Shown here: piece after piece, positions 53,557 through 62,559 of the stretch
Numbering within the stretch: position 1 is the stretch's first letter
Layout of the letters: each line of letters opens with the position of its first letter
Notes under the pieces: generated by a model
Databases searched by the model: none
What the model was told of the DNA's origin: nothing
Seen by the model: only the letters and a program-made list of their open reading frames with translations
Program-made: the position numbers and the translations under genes
NCBI RefSeq assembly: GCF_014836545.1
Contig: NZ_JACSQS010000013.1
Location: forward strand, 28,125-92,124
Origin: Stenotrophomonas lacuserhaii
GTDB taxonomy: Bacteria > Pseudomonadota > Gammaproteobacteria > Xanthomonadales > Xanthomonadaceae
Length of the DNA stretch: 64,000 nucleotides
Direction: 5' to 3'

Positions 53557-54507
53557 ATGGGCATGTTGGTTAATGGCGAATGGCAGACCGGTACCGCGGG
53601 CGGTGCCGGCGAAGACGGGCACTTCCATCGCGAAGAATCCACCTTCCGCCGCTGGCTCACTGCGGACGGCGGCTGCGCCCCGAACGGACAACCGGCGCTG
53701 ATTGCAGAACCCGAGCGCTTCCGTCTGTACGTCAGCCTGGCCTGCCCATGGGCCCATCGCACGCTGATCGTGCGTGCGCTGAAAGGGCTGGAACCGCTGA
53801 TCCCGCTGTCCATCGTGAACTGGCATATGGGCGACAACGGCTGGAACTTCGCGCCGGGCCCCTTGGTGACGCCCGATCCCGAGCGCGGCGCGCAGTACCT
53901 GCACCAGCTGTATCAGGCCGCCAAGCCCGGCATGACCGGGAAAGTGACCGTCCCCGTGCTGTGGGACCGCACCGAGGGGGATATCGTCAGCAACGAATCG
54001 GCCGACATCATCCGCATGTTCAACGACGCCTACGATCACCTGGGCGCACGACCAGGCAACTACTATCCCGAAGCGCTGCGGCCGGAGATCGATCGCATCA
54101 ACGAGCGGGTGTATGAAACGCTCAACAACGGCGTTTACCAGGCAGGCTTCGCCGCCACGCAGGAAGCCTACGACGAAGTCATCGGGCCTTTGTTCGAAAC
54201 ACTGGATTGGCTGGATGGCCTACTGACGGATCAACAATGGCTGGTCGGCGGGGTGATGACCGAGGCGGATATCCGGCTGTTCACTACGCTGATCCGCTTC
54301 GACTCGGTCTATTACGTGCACTTCAAGTGCAACGTGAAGCGAATCGCCGATTACCCCGGCCTGCATGCGTTCGTGCAACGGATGATGGTTATCCCGGAGG
54401 TGGAGGGGACGGTCAATTTCGAGCACGTCAAACATCATTACTACGGTAGCCACAAACACATCAATCCGTCCGGGATCGTGCCGGCAGGCCCTGTGGCTCC
54501 CTACTGA
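53557..54507 (+). CDS. Glutathionyl-hydroquinone reductase (YqjG/ECM4-type GST)
   Basis: A 316-residue xi-class glutathione transferase. Catalytic cysteine lies in LYVSLACPWAHRTLIVRAL. The family blocks GDNGWNFAPG, VPVLWDRTEGDIVSNESADI and IGPLFETLDWLDGLL are present. It reduces glutathionylated hydroquinones. The ATG at 53557 has aaaggg upstream; the upstream in-frame extension crosses repeat DNA. Single gene. Confidence 0.92.
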   Translation: MGMLVNGEWQTGTAGGAGEDGHFHREESTFRRWLTADGGCAPNGQPALIAEPERFRLYVSLACPWAHRTLIVRALKGLEPLIPLSIVNWHMGDNGWNFAPGPLVTPDPERGAQYLHQLYQAAKPGMTGKVTVPVLWDRTEGDIVSNESADIIRMFNDAYDHLGARPGNYYPEALRPEIDRINERVYETLNNGVYQAGFAATQEAYDEVIGPLFETLDWLDGLLTDQQWLVGGVMTEADIRLFTTLIRFDSVYYVHFKCNVKRIADYPGLHAFVQRMMVIPEVEGTVNFEHVKHHYYGSHKHINPSGIVPAGPVAPY

Positions 54508-54680
54508 GGGGGGGTGATTTGCCTTGCTCGCGACGATGCCCGCCCCAACCTGAACAGGGGTCGGTTCATGTCCGGGTACGCAATGTTCCGGCAATCTTCG
54601 GCGACGAGATTGAACCGTGCGGGGACAGCACAACGCCCGCTTCCCGCAACTGATCACCTGTCCTGTTGGAGGATTTGACG

Positions 54681-55067
54681 ATGCTTACCTCAACCGCTTC
54701 CGTATTCCGTGGCTTGGCCCTGGCATTGGCACTCACCGCCGGCGTTACCGTCGCCAGCGACGCCGATGCCATGTCGCGCAAGGACAAGAACACTGCGATC
54801 GGTGCAGTGGTCGGTGGTGTCGCAGGGCACGTCCTGTCCAATGGTGATCCGCTGATGACCGTAGGCGGTGCGGTGGCCGGCGGTGCGATCGGCAACGTGA
54901 CCACCAAGGATCGCCGCGACAACCGCAACTATCGCTACGACCGTGATCGTCGCTATGACCGCGACTACCGCTACGAGCGCAGCAGCCGTCACGACCGTCG
55001 CAATGACCGCCGTCATTGGAACAACGGCCGTCGTGGGAATGATCGCCATCATGGTGGTTGGCGCTGA
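54681..55067 (+). CDS. Glycine-zipper outer-membrane-type protein
   Basis: A 128-residue protein with signal peptide (LALALALTAGVTVASDADA), a glycine-zipper region KNTAIGAVVGGVAGHVLSNG then VGGAVAGGAIGNVTTKDRRD of the 17-kDa surface antigen type, and an Arg/Tyr/Asp-rich tail with repeated YDRDRRYDRDYRYE units. The ATG at 54681 follows ggagga at spacing of about 8; a TTG 15 bases earlier is possible. No partner genes. Confidence 0.78.
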   Translation: MLTSTASVFRGLALALALTAGVTVASDADAMSRKDKNTAIGAVVGGVAGHVLSNGDPLMTVGGAVAGGAIGNVTTKDRRDNRNYRYDRDRRYDRDYRYERSSRHDRRNDRRHWNNGRRGNDRHHGGWR

Positions 55068-55171
55068 GTTGATTGGGCGCCGGCCCGAACGGATGGTCAC
55101 GCTCGCGCCGATAGTAATGCGATCCGTGAATGCCTAGCATCGGGAACACCCCTTTTCCCTGCGAGACCCCC

Positions 55172-56266
55172 ATGACCCAGACCTTCAAGATTGCCGTCAT
55201 CCCCGGCGATGGCATTGGCCAGGAGGTCATGCCCGAGGGCCTGCGTGTGCTGGACGCCGCTGCACGCCGCTTCCAGCTGGACCTGCAGTTCACCCACATC
55301 GACTGGGCCAGCTGCGGTTACTACCAGCAGCACGGTCAGATGATGCCCGACGACTGGAGAACGCAGTTGCAAGGCATGGATGCGATCTTCTTCGGCGCGG
55401 TGGGCTGGCCGGACACGGTGCCCGACCACGTCTCGTTGTGGGGCTCGCTGCTGAAATTCCGTCGCGAGTTCGACCAGTACATCAACCTGCGTCCGGTGCG
55501 CCTGTTTGAAGGCGTGCCGTGCCCGCTGGCAGGGCGCAAGCCGGGTGATATCGACTTCCTGGTGGTGCGCGAAAACACCGAAGGCGAGTACACCAACCTG
55601 GGCGGCGTCATGTACGCCGGCACCGAGCGCGAGATCGTCATCCAGGAAACGGTGATGAGCCGCCACGGCGCCGACCGCGTGCTGAAGTACGCCTATGAAC
55701 TGGCGCAGTCGCGTGCGCGGCGGCACCTGACCGTGGCGACCAAGAGCAATGGCATCGCCATCAGCATGCCTTGGTGGGATGGCCGCGCCGATGCGGTCGG
55801 CGCGGCCTATCCGGAGGTCACCGTCGACAAGCAGCACATCGACATCCTCACCGCGCGTTTCGTGCTGCAGCCGCAGCGCTTCGACGTGGTGGTGGCGAGC
55901 AACCTGTTCGGCGACATCCTCTCCGATCTGGGCCCGGCCTGCACCGGCACGATCGGCCTGGCGCCGTCGGCCAACCTCAATCCGGAGCGCGATTTCCCGT
56001 CGCTGTTCGAGCCCGTGCATGGCTCGGCACCGGACATCTTCGGCAAGGGCATTGCCAACCCGATCGCGATGATCTGGTCGGGTGCGCTGATGCTGAAGTT
56101 CCTGGGTTGCGAGGAGGCGCACGACGCCATCATGGCGGCGATCGAGGACGTGCTGGCGCAGGGGCCGTTGACGCCGGATCTGGGCGGCAAGGCGACGACG
56201 GCGCAGCTGGGTGAGGCCGTGGCAAGGGCAGTGGCAGGCCAGCGCGAAGCGGCTTCCAGCTGCTGA
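55172..56266 (+). CDS. Tartrate/D-malate dehydrogenase family oxidoreductase
   Basis: A 364-residue beta-decarboxylating dehydrogenase of the isopropylmalate family. N-terminus FKIAVIPGDGIGQEVMPEGL, substrate helix HVSLWGSLLKFRREFDQYIN, VVRENTEGEYTNLGG, catalytic Lys region VATKSNGIAISMPWWD and NAD-binding EPVHGSAPDIFGKGIANPIA. The SLWGS substrate-region sequence points to tartrate dehydrogenase/decarboxylase or D-malate dehydrogenase rather than LeuB. Single gene. Confidence 0.9.
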   Translation: MTQTFKIAVIPGDGIGQEVMPEGLRVLDAAARRFQLDLQFTHIDWASCGYYQQHGQMMPDDWRTQLQGMDAIFFGAVGWPDTVPDHVSLWGSLLKFRREFDQYINLRPVRLFEGVPCPLAGRKPGDIDFLVVRENTEGEYTNLGGVMYAGTEREIVIQETVMSRHGADRVLKYAYELAQSRARRHLTVATKSNGIAISMPWWDGRADAVGAAYPEVTVDKQHIDILTARFVLQPQRFDVVVASNLFGDILSDLGPACTGTIGLAPSANLNPERDFPSLFEPVHGSAPDIFGKGIANPIAMIWSGALMLKFLGCEEAHDAIMAAIEDVLAQGPLTPDLGGKATTAQLGEAVARAVAGQREAASSC

Positions 56267-56483
56267 GTCGTCGGCGTTTCAGCGTCGTGTGGGCGGGCCC
56301 CCACGCCGAGCCCTTGCGGACCCGACTGCAGGCCTGCGCCGTTCTACGCCGCGTTCAGTGTGCGTGAAAATGTGACCGAAAGCACGCCTTCACGACTGTC
56401 TAAATCGCTTAACAGATCTCCCGGTATGCTCCATGCACCCGCGCGCCGCCGTAGGCGCGCGAACGACCGATCAGGAGGATCCG

Positions 56484-56999
56484 TTGTCTCAATCACGCTC
56501 TCTCGCGCTGCTGGCGCTCTCGCTGGGCCTGGCCCTTACCGCGTGCAAACCCACCGAGCCGACGACGCCGGCAGGAACACAGCCGGCTACCCCGGCACCG
56601 GCCACTACTGCGGCAACCACCGCACCCACTGCGCCGGCTGATGCGGCCACGCAGTGCCCGCATGCCGACTTCAATACCTTCCTGGCGCATTTCGGCAACG
56701 ACATCGCCCTGCAGGAGAAGTCCGTCGCCGACCCGCTGCTCACCGAATCCATCGATGCCAACGCCCAGCCCGAGCCGGCCAAGGTGACCAGGCAGGTGCC
56801 ATTGGCGGAGGTGGAGTGGCCGGTGATTCCGGACCCGGCGGCGCTGTCGCGCCAAGGCCGCGAACTGCAGGTCACACCGCAGGCCGATGGCAGCGTGCAG
56901 GTGCTCATCCGCAAGCCGAACACCAGCGACCAGCAGATCTATACGTTCGCGCAGAAGCCGTGCTGGCAGCTGCAGAGCGTGGACGATCAATCGATCTGA
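56484..56999 (+). CDS. Lipoprotein, candidate immunity protein (first of two)
   Basis: A 171-residue lipoprotein. I call a TTG start at 56484 because aggagg lies 5 bases upstream and the signal MSQSRSLALLALSLGLALTA with lipobox LTAC follows directly. A Thr/Ala/Pro-rich linker leads to a compact domain (CPHADFNTFLAHFGNDIALQ to QKPCWQL) with a likely disulfide. It is the first gene of a unit ending in a peptidoglycan hydrolase with a secretion tail; periplasmic lipoproteins in this position are the usual immunity proteins of such effectors. Specific pairing is inferred. Confidence 0.75.
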   Translation: MSQSRSLALLALSLGLALTACKPTEPTTPAGTQPATPAPATTAATTAPTAPADAATQCPHADFNTFLAHFGNDIALQEKSVADPLLTESIDANAQPEPAKVTRQVPLAEVEWPVIPDPAALSRQGRELQVTPQADGSVQVLIRKPNTSDQQIYTFAQKPCWQLQSVDDQSI

Positions 57000-57057
57000 T
57001 GCCATTGGCGGCAGGGCCTGCTGACAGGCCCTGTCGCCGCTTCCCGGAGCACGACGC

Positions 57058-57636
57058 ATGACGTCAAAGTTTGTCGCCCCTGCCCTGATGCTTTTGTTGG
57101 CCGCCTGCAGCGATCCGGCGGCTGAACCGTCCACGCCGGCCACCCCGGCTGCACCCGTTGCAGGTGCCACCGCTGCTCGCCCGGTGGCACCCGCCGCTGC
57201 TTCCACAACCCCCTCCACCCAGCAGGACGACACAGGAATGCACATCGAATGCCAGGGAACCCGCCTGACCGTGGCGGGGCTGCCTGACCAGGGCAATGAC
57301 GCCCCGCCGCAGACGCGGCTGGATATCGAAAAGGACGGCCAGCGCCGCACCTTGGACAAGCCGGCCGAGATGACCGACTACACCGCCGTGGGCCTGGCCT
57401 GCGTGCAGGACAAGGACAACACGCCGTATTTCGTCGTGCAGTACGGCGAGCTGCCGTTCGGTTGCCAGTTCTGCGAATGGTTCTACCTGTATGACGCCGA
57501 CGGCAAGCAGCTGACCCACAGCAACCCGCCGCTTCGTGGCGAGGCGCCCTCGCAGGAACCCAACAATGACGAGTATGAGCAGTGGTTGGCCAAGCTCGGC
57601 GTGACCCATCCGGAGGTGACCTACTTCAAACCCTGA
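57058..57636 (+). CDS. Lipoprotein, candidate immunity protein (second of two)
   Basis: A 192-residue lipoprotein with signal MTSKFVAPALMLLLAAC (LAAC lipobox), a Pro/Ala/Thr-rich linker near residues 20-55 and a globular domain with four cysteines, including FGCQFCEWFYLYDADGK. Located 58 bases after the first lipoprotein and 71 before the hydrolase gene. Its likely role is inhibition of the lytic or endopeptidase domain of the neighbouring toxin in the periplasm. No sequence relation to the first lipoprotein beyond architecture is evident. Confidence 0.75.
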   Translation: MTSKFVAPALMLLLAACSDPAAEPSTPATPAAPVAGATAARPVAPAAASTTPSTQQDDTGMHIECQGTRLTVAGLPDQGNDAPPQTRLDIEKDGQRRTLDKPAEMTDYTAVGLACVQDKDNTPYFVVQYGELPFGCQFCEWFYLYDADGKQLTHSNPPLRGEAPSQEPNNDEYEQWLAKLGVTHPEVTYFKP

Positions 57637-57707
57637 AAGCGATAGAAAGCACGCTGCACCGTTACACCTGGAGCAACACCCCTTAAGGAAATTCCCTTTT
57701 TCATAGA

Positions 57708-59510
57708 ATGGATCGCACCGCTATGCCTGACATCTACCAGAACATGATCCAGCCCCGCGGGGCCGGATACCGCAGTGATCAGATAAAACCCTATAGCCAC
57801 TACCGCGAGCCTATCGATCAAACCGATGGTCGCTTGCACGGTGAATCGCGCCGTTGGGGCGATGCCTCGCCGGAAGTGCAGTCACGCGTGATCGATACGC
57901 TGATTGAATCTTCCCGCGAAGCCGGGCTTTCCCCGCGCGAGACCGCGCATGTGCTGGCCATCGCCCGCGTCGAATCTGGCTTCAATCCGGATGCTGCCGC
58001 CGGCACCACCTCCGCCTCCGGGCTGGGCCAGTTCATCGATGGCACCGGTAACGCCTACCAGCTCAACAACGGCAACCGCTTCGATGTGGAAGCGCAGTCC
58101 GATGCGCTGGTGCAGCACTTCATCGACAACCGCCAGCTGGCCCAGCGTCGTGGCCAGGGCGAGGAGTACATCTACAAGTACCACCACGACGGCCCGACCC
58201 GCGATTACGGTGGCCTGGGGCTGGCCGAAAGCAAGGTGATGCCGCGCCTTGCCGAGTACGAGCAGTTCGTCAAGGAGCGCCTGGCGCAGTCGCAGGGTCA
58301 GTCGCAGGGCCAGAGCCAGTCGCAGACGCAGACGCAGGCTTCGCCGGCGCAGACCGTGGGCGCGGCCGCCGCCGTGGCCGGTGGCGCAGTGGCTGGCGTT
58401 GCTGCCGCGCAGGCAGCGCAGCAGCAGACGGGATCGTTCCAGCACACCATGCAGGTGATGCTGCCGCCGCAGAACGGGATCAAGCCGCACATCACCGGGC
58501 ATTACGGTGAGGAACGCGGTGCCAAGGACCACGGCGGTACCGACTTCAACTATGTCGGTGGCCAGACCGGGGTCAATCGGCAGCATCCCACGATCAACGC
58601 GCCGATCTCGGGCAAGGTGACCTTCGCCGGTGGCAGCTACGGCACGGTGAAGATCCTGGATGCGCAGGGCAACTCGCACGAGATCCTGCACATGAACAAC
58701 GTGCAGGTGAAGGAAGGCCAGACCATCCAGGCCGGCCAGCCGATCGGCACGATGGGGGGACGCGGCCCGAATGGTGCCGATCAGTACGCCCAGCACGTGC
58801 ACTACCAACTGAAGGACCCGGCCGGAAGGCTGCAGAGCCCGGAAGCGTTCTGGGACCAGCGCCGCGTGCAGGACGGTACCGCAGCCGGGCAGGGACGCGC
58901 CGAGGAGGCCTCATCGGTGCTGCGCCACGGCGCACGCAGCGAAGATGTGGCCAAGCTGCAGCAGGAACTGAACCGCCAGGGTATCCGCGATGCGAACGGC
59001 AACCGGCTGGCCGAAGACGGCCGCTTCGGTGACCACACGCGTGACGCGGTGACCGCTTACCAGCAGGCCAATGGCCTGAAGGCCGATGGCATTGCCGGAC
59101 CGCAGACGCTGGGTCGGTTGAGTGAGGGTCGGCAGGCCACGCACGGGCATTCGCATGAGGCCCCGGTACGTGGACCGCAGCTGGGCGAGGCCGGGCATGC
59201 GGATACCCCGTTGCACGCGGCGATCCGTGGCCAGCTGCCGTCAGCGGTGTCCAACGACATGGCCGCGCACATCACCCACATGGCCAAGCAGGCCGGCATC
59301 GACAGCCCGGAGAAGCTGCAGGGCGTTGCGGTGCAGGATGGCAAGGCGTTCGTGATGGGCACCACGCCGGGCTTCCGCGCGATGGTGGACATGAGCCAGC
59401 CGGCACCTGCAGCCGAGCAGACCAGTGCCACGCTGCTGGGCGAGCGGATGAGTGCCCAGGTGCAGCAGGGCCAGGAAGAGCAGCAGCGCGCTGCGGTGGC
59501 GATGCGCTGA
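57708..59510 (+). CDS. Peptidoglycan hydrolase effector (SLT + M23 + PG-binding + XVIPCD-like tail)
   Basis: A 600-residue protein without a signal peptide. Residues 50-185: lytic transglycosylase-like domain with Glu89 in IARVESGFNPDAAAGTTSAS. Residues 192-212: Ser/Gln/Thr linker. Residues 255-370: M23 endopeptidase with HGGTD (His275, Asp279) and HVH (363-365). Residues 405-470: peptidoglycan-binding module. Residues 495-600: a tail (AKQAGIDSPEKLQGVAVQDG, GTTPGFRAMVDMSQPAP, Q-rich end) resembling the XVIPCD recruitment domain of Xanthomonadales type IV effectors. It should be injected into rival bacteria and attack their wall. Start at 57708 or 57723 is uncertain. Confidence 0.85.
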   Translation: MDRTAMPDIYQNMIQPRGAGYRSDQIKPYSHYREPIDQTDGRLHGESRRWGDASPEVQSRVIDTLIESSREAGLSPRETAHVLAIARVESGFNPDAAAGTTSASGLGQFIDGTGNAYQLNNGNRFDVEAQSDALVQHFIDNRQLAQRRGQGEEYIYKYHHDGPTRDYGGLGLAESKVMPRLAEYEQFVKERLAQSQGQSQGQSQSQTQTQASPAQTVGAAAAVAGGAVAGVAAAQAAQQQTGSFQHTMQVMLPPQNGIKPHITGHYGEERGAKDHGGTDFNYVGGQTGVNRQHPTINAPISGKVTFAGGSYGTVKILDAQGNSHEILHMNNVQVKEGQTIQAGQPIGTMGGRGPNGADQYAQHVHYQLKDPAGRLQSPEAFWDQRRVQDGTAAGQGRAEEASSVLRHGARSEDVAKLQQELNRQGIRDANGNRLAEDGRFGDHTRDAVTAYQQANGLKADGIAGPQTLGRLSEGRQATHGHSHEAPVRGPQLGEAGHADTPLHAAIRGQLPSAVSNDMAAHITHMAKQAGIDSPEKLQGVAVQDGKAFVMGTTPGFRAMVDMSQPAPAAEQTSATLLGERMSAQVQQGQEEQQRAAVAMR

Positions 59511-59551
59511 GGCGCGATTCCACCGGTGGGAGTCTGGTGGGAATCCGGTGG

Positions 59552-59675
59552 GTGACGACCGTTGGTCGTCACCTGCTGGGCGGAAAAGCGTGACGACCAA
59601 CGGTCGTCACCCACCGAAGCAAGCTGCGCACCCACCGAAGGGCTGGTCCGCCCACCGAAGCAGGGCGGCCCACCT
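59552..59675. repeat. REP pair plus short caccgaag direct repeats
   Basis: gtgacgaccgttggtcgtcac and gtgacgaccaacggtcgtcac face each other, followed by three copies of cccaccgaag at uneven spacing (about 59610, 59632, 59652). It lies between the effector gene and convergent ubiK. Confidence 0.8.
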
Positions 59676-59684
59676 ACCGCTATG

Positions 59685-59939
59685 TCACTCGGCCGGGGGC
59701 TGCGGCTTTTCCATCGCGGCGACCACCTGTTCGAGTGCATCAAGCTTCTCGCGCGTGCGCAGCAGCACCGCGCGCTGGACGTCGAACTCCTCCCGGGTGA
59801 CCAGGTCCAGCTTGGACAGGCCGGCCTGCAGGGCGCTCTTGAAGGTGGACTGCAGCTCTTCGCGCGATTGGCGCAGCCCCGGCGGCACCAGGTCGCTGAG
59901 GCGGCGGGCGAGGTCATCCAGCTGGTTGAGGTCGATCAT
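59685..59939 (-). CDS. ubiK: Ubiquinone biosynthesis accessory factor UbiK
   Basis: An 84-residue BMFP/YqiC protein: MIDLNQLDDLARRLSDLVPP, SALQAGLSKLDLVTREEFDV and the C-terminal coiled coil RTREKLDALEQVVAAME. It binds UbiJ and supports aerobic ubiquinone synthesis. Divergent from glnB, a neighbour relation common in gammaproteobacteria. Confidence 0.9.
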   Translation of the reverse strand: MIDLNQLDDLARRLSDLVPPGLRQSREELQSTFKSALQAGLSKLDLVTREEFDVQRAVLLRTREKLDALEQVVAAMEKPQPPAE

Positions 59940-59995
59940 GGGGGCTCCTGGGGCTGCCGCGTGGCCGCCACCGCAGGCGGGCGCCACGTGCATAA

Positions 59996-60415
<420 letters not shown>

Positions 60416-60428
60416 CGCCCGCTGATCG

Positions 60429-60522
60429 GTAGCGCCGAGCCGTGCTCTGTCTGGTAGCGCCGAGCCATGCTCGGCGGGCGCAGCAGCGCGTCAGCAGTCC
60501 GCCGAGCATGGCTCGGCGCTAC
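60429..60522. repeat. SMAG elements between glnB and kinase gene
   Basis: ggtagcgccgagccgtgctc (partial), ggtagcgccgagccatgctcggcgggc, and inverted cgccgagcatggctcggcgctacc, forming a possible large stem at convergent gene ends. Confidence 0.88.
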
Positions 60523-61188
60523 CTAACCAACCCGTTTTGCCCACGCGTAGAAGCGCTTCCAGCCCTGGCGGATGGCGGCCACCCAGCCCGGGTCGGCCAC
60601 GCGCGCGGCCAGCGCGTCGCTGGGCCGCTGGCCGGTCAGGCGCTGGCGCATCTTCACCAGGTTCTTCAGGTCGCTGCGGCTCAGCTGGCGGCTGATCGGG
60701 TTACGCCGCAGCCAGCGCGGCGTGCGCCAGGCCGAGGTGAAATCCAGCAGCACCGGCACCCCTCCGCTGACCACCACGTTGGTGCCATGCAGGTCGTTGT
60801 GGGTGATGCCGGCGGCATGCAGGCGGTCCAGCGCCTGCTGCAGTTGTTCGAACACCTCACCGCCCACCGCCTGCGCGGTACTCAGGGTCTGCCCGGGAAT
60901 GAACTCCATGCCCAGCGCGAGGCCGCCGATGGTGCCCAGCAGGGCGGGGGCATGTTTCCAGCCGTTCAGGCGCTGCAACATGTGGGCTTCGTGATGCACC
61001 AGCACGCGCGCGAGCAGGGACAGCGGCGTGCCCCGATAGCGCGTGTAGTCCTTCACCACGGCCGGCTGTCCGTCCATGCAGGTGCGATAGACGTCCGGTT
61101 CGAGGAAACGTTCGCCGCGCTTGAGCAGCAGCGGCATCGCGGCGTCGTCGCCGCAGATCGGAGAGGGGGAAGTAACAGGGGTGTCCAT
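60523..61188 (-). CDS. Small RIO/lipopolysaccharide-kinase-like protein kinase
   Basis: A 221-residue kinase fold. VVKDYTRYRG holds the ATP lysine, LHAAGITHNDLHGTNVVVSG is the catalytic loop (H-N-D-L-H-G-T-N) and VLLDFTSAW replaces DFG. Size and motifs recall RIO-type or LPS-core (WaaP/KdkA-like) kinases rather than Hanks kinases. Located divergently from lpxO, which suggests an envelope lipid or LPS substrate (inference). Confidence 0.8.
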   Translation of the reverse strand: MDTPVTSPSPICGDDAAMPLLLKRGERFLEPDVYRTCMDGQPAVVKDYTRYRGTPLSLLARVLVHHEAHMLQRLNGWKHAPALLGTIGGLALGMEFIPGQTLSTAQAVGGEVFEQLQQALDRLHAAGITHNDLHGTNVVVSGGVPVLLDFTSAWRTPRWLRRNPISRQLSRSDLKNLVKMRQRLTGQRPSDALAARVADPGWVAAIRQGWKRFYAWAKRVG

Positions 61189-61632
61189 GACGTTCTCTGA
61201 CAGCCCGGTGGGTGGCGCAGAGCGTCAAGCGAACCGGTGGAAGGGCATTAGCGGAGCCGCTAATTTTAGTACCCGCCAGTTCTCTATTGAATAATTGTGA
61301 CGGGTTCGGCAGCGCAACAGTGCGTCATGCCACTCGGACAATCTTGTCTCATTTGTTTTTTGTTCGTTATCCATCAACAAGTTGCGCCTTGGGCGGCGGT
61401 CGCTTCAAGCCAAACCGGACATGAATGCGGACGTGGCAGTCGCCCGTGCAACGCTGCCAACGCCCTGCGGCGCTTGACCGGCGTCGCCCAGCTGCCGACC
61501 ATTGCGCGTTCCCTGCGCGCCTGGTCGGACCGCCTGGTCGGCACGTCCCCCGTCCCCGTGCGTTACCGGCGCGGCTGCATGCGCGCCCGTTCCCTGCCCA
61601 CCTGCGTCCGGCCCCCGCCGGAGGAATCATCA
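61189..61632. other. Divergent intergenic region of kinase and lpxO
   Basis: 444 bases with no supported gene. 61255-61385 is markedly A+T-rich for this genome (ctaattttagtacc, attgaataattgtgac, catttgttttttgttcg), so it probably contains the lpxO promoter. The remaining 240 bases may form an untranslated leader. No riboswitch or clear operator was recognised. Confidence 0.5.
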
Positions 61633-62538
61633 ATGATCAAGATCGTGCTGGCCGTGCTGTTCATCGCCTGCGTGTTGTACATCCATTATCGCGGCAAGGT
61701 CCGCGCGCGCTGGTCGCGCCAGTTGCTGGACCACTCCAGCTTCATGGCGCCGATCAACGTGGTCATGTATCTGTTTTCGAAGGTGCCGACCACGCCGTTC
61801 CTGGATCCGGGCAAGGAGTTCCCGCAGTTGGAACCGCTGCGGCAGAACTGGACCGTGATCCGCGACGAGGCGCTGGCGCTGCGCGATGCGCAGAAGATCG
61901 CCGCCTCAAGCAGCTTCAACGATGCCGGCTTCAATTCGTTCTTCCGCCGTGGTTGGAAGCGCTTCTACCTGCGCTGGTACGGCCCGTCGCATCCATCGGC
62001 CAAGCAGTTCTGCCCGCAGACCGTGGCGCTGATCGAGTCGATCCCGGACGTGCGCGCGGCGATGTTCGCCCAGCTTCCGCCGGGCAGCGAGCTGCGCCCG
62101 CACCGCGATCCGTTCGCCGGTTCGCTGCGGCTGCACCTGGGGCTGAGCACACCCAACGATGACCGCTGCTACATCGAGGTGGATGGCGTGCGGAAGAGCT
62201 GGCGCGATGGCGAATGGATGATGTTCGACGAGACCTACATCCACCACGCGCACAACGAGACCGAGCAGGACCGCGTGATCCTGTTCTGCGATATCGCCCG
62301 TCCGCTGCGTTTCGGCCTGCCTGGCCTGTTCAACCGGGCGGTGGCGTCCACGCTGCTGGCCGGTGGCGCCTCGCCGAACCTGCCGGGCGACCCGACCGGT
62401 GGGGTGAACAAGGCGTTCGGCGGCGTCTACAAGGTGCGGCTGAAGGCCAAGGCGCTGCGTGCGCGCAGTGCGTTCGCCTACCACGCGATCAAGTGGGGTC
62501 TGGTGGTGGCGGTCATCGCGGGCATCTGGGCGATCTGA
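61633..62538 (+). CDS. lpxO: Lipid A 2-hydroxylase LpxO-like (aspartyl/asparaginyl beta-hydroxylase family)
   Basis: A 301-residue Fe(II)/2-oxoglutarate dioxygenase. N-terminal membrane anchor IVLAVLFIACVLYIHY, metal ligands HRD in ELRPHRDPFAGSLRLHLGL and His in DETYIHHAHNETEQDRVIL, with the 2-oxoglutarate Arg following. C-terminal membrane segment WGLVVAVIAGIWAI. LpxO hydroxylates a secondary acyl chain of lipid A. Start from ggagg at 61620-61624. Confidence 0.9.
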   Translation: MIKIVLAVLFIACVLYIHYRGKVRARWSRQLLDHSSFMAPINVVMYLFSKVPTTPFLDPGKEFPQLEPLRQNWTVIRDEALALRDAQKIAASSSFNDAGFNSFFRRGWKRFYLRWYGPSHPSAKQFCPQTVALIESIPDVRAAMFAQLPPGSELRPHRDPFAGSLRLHLGLSTPNDDRCYIEVDGVRKSWRDGEWMMFDETYIHHAHNETEQDRVILFCDIARPLRFGLPGLFNRAVASTLLAGGASPNLPGDPTGGVNKAFGGVYKVRLKAKALRARSAFAYHAIKWGLVVAVIAGIWAI

Positions 62539-62559
62539 CGCTGGCTGGTCCGGGCCGGG

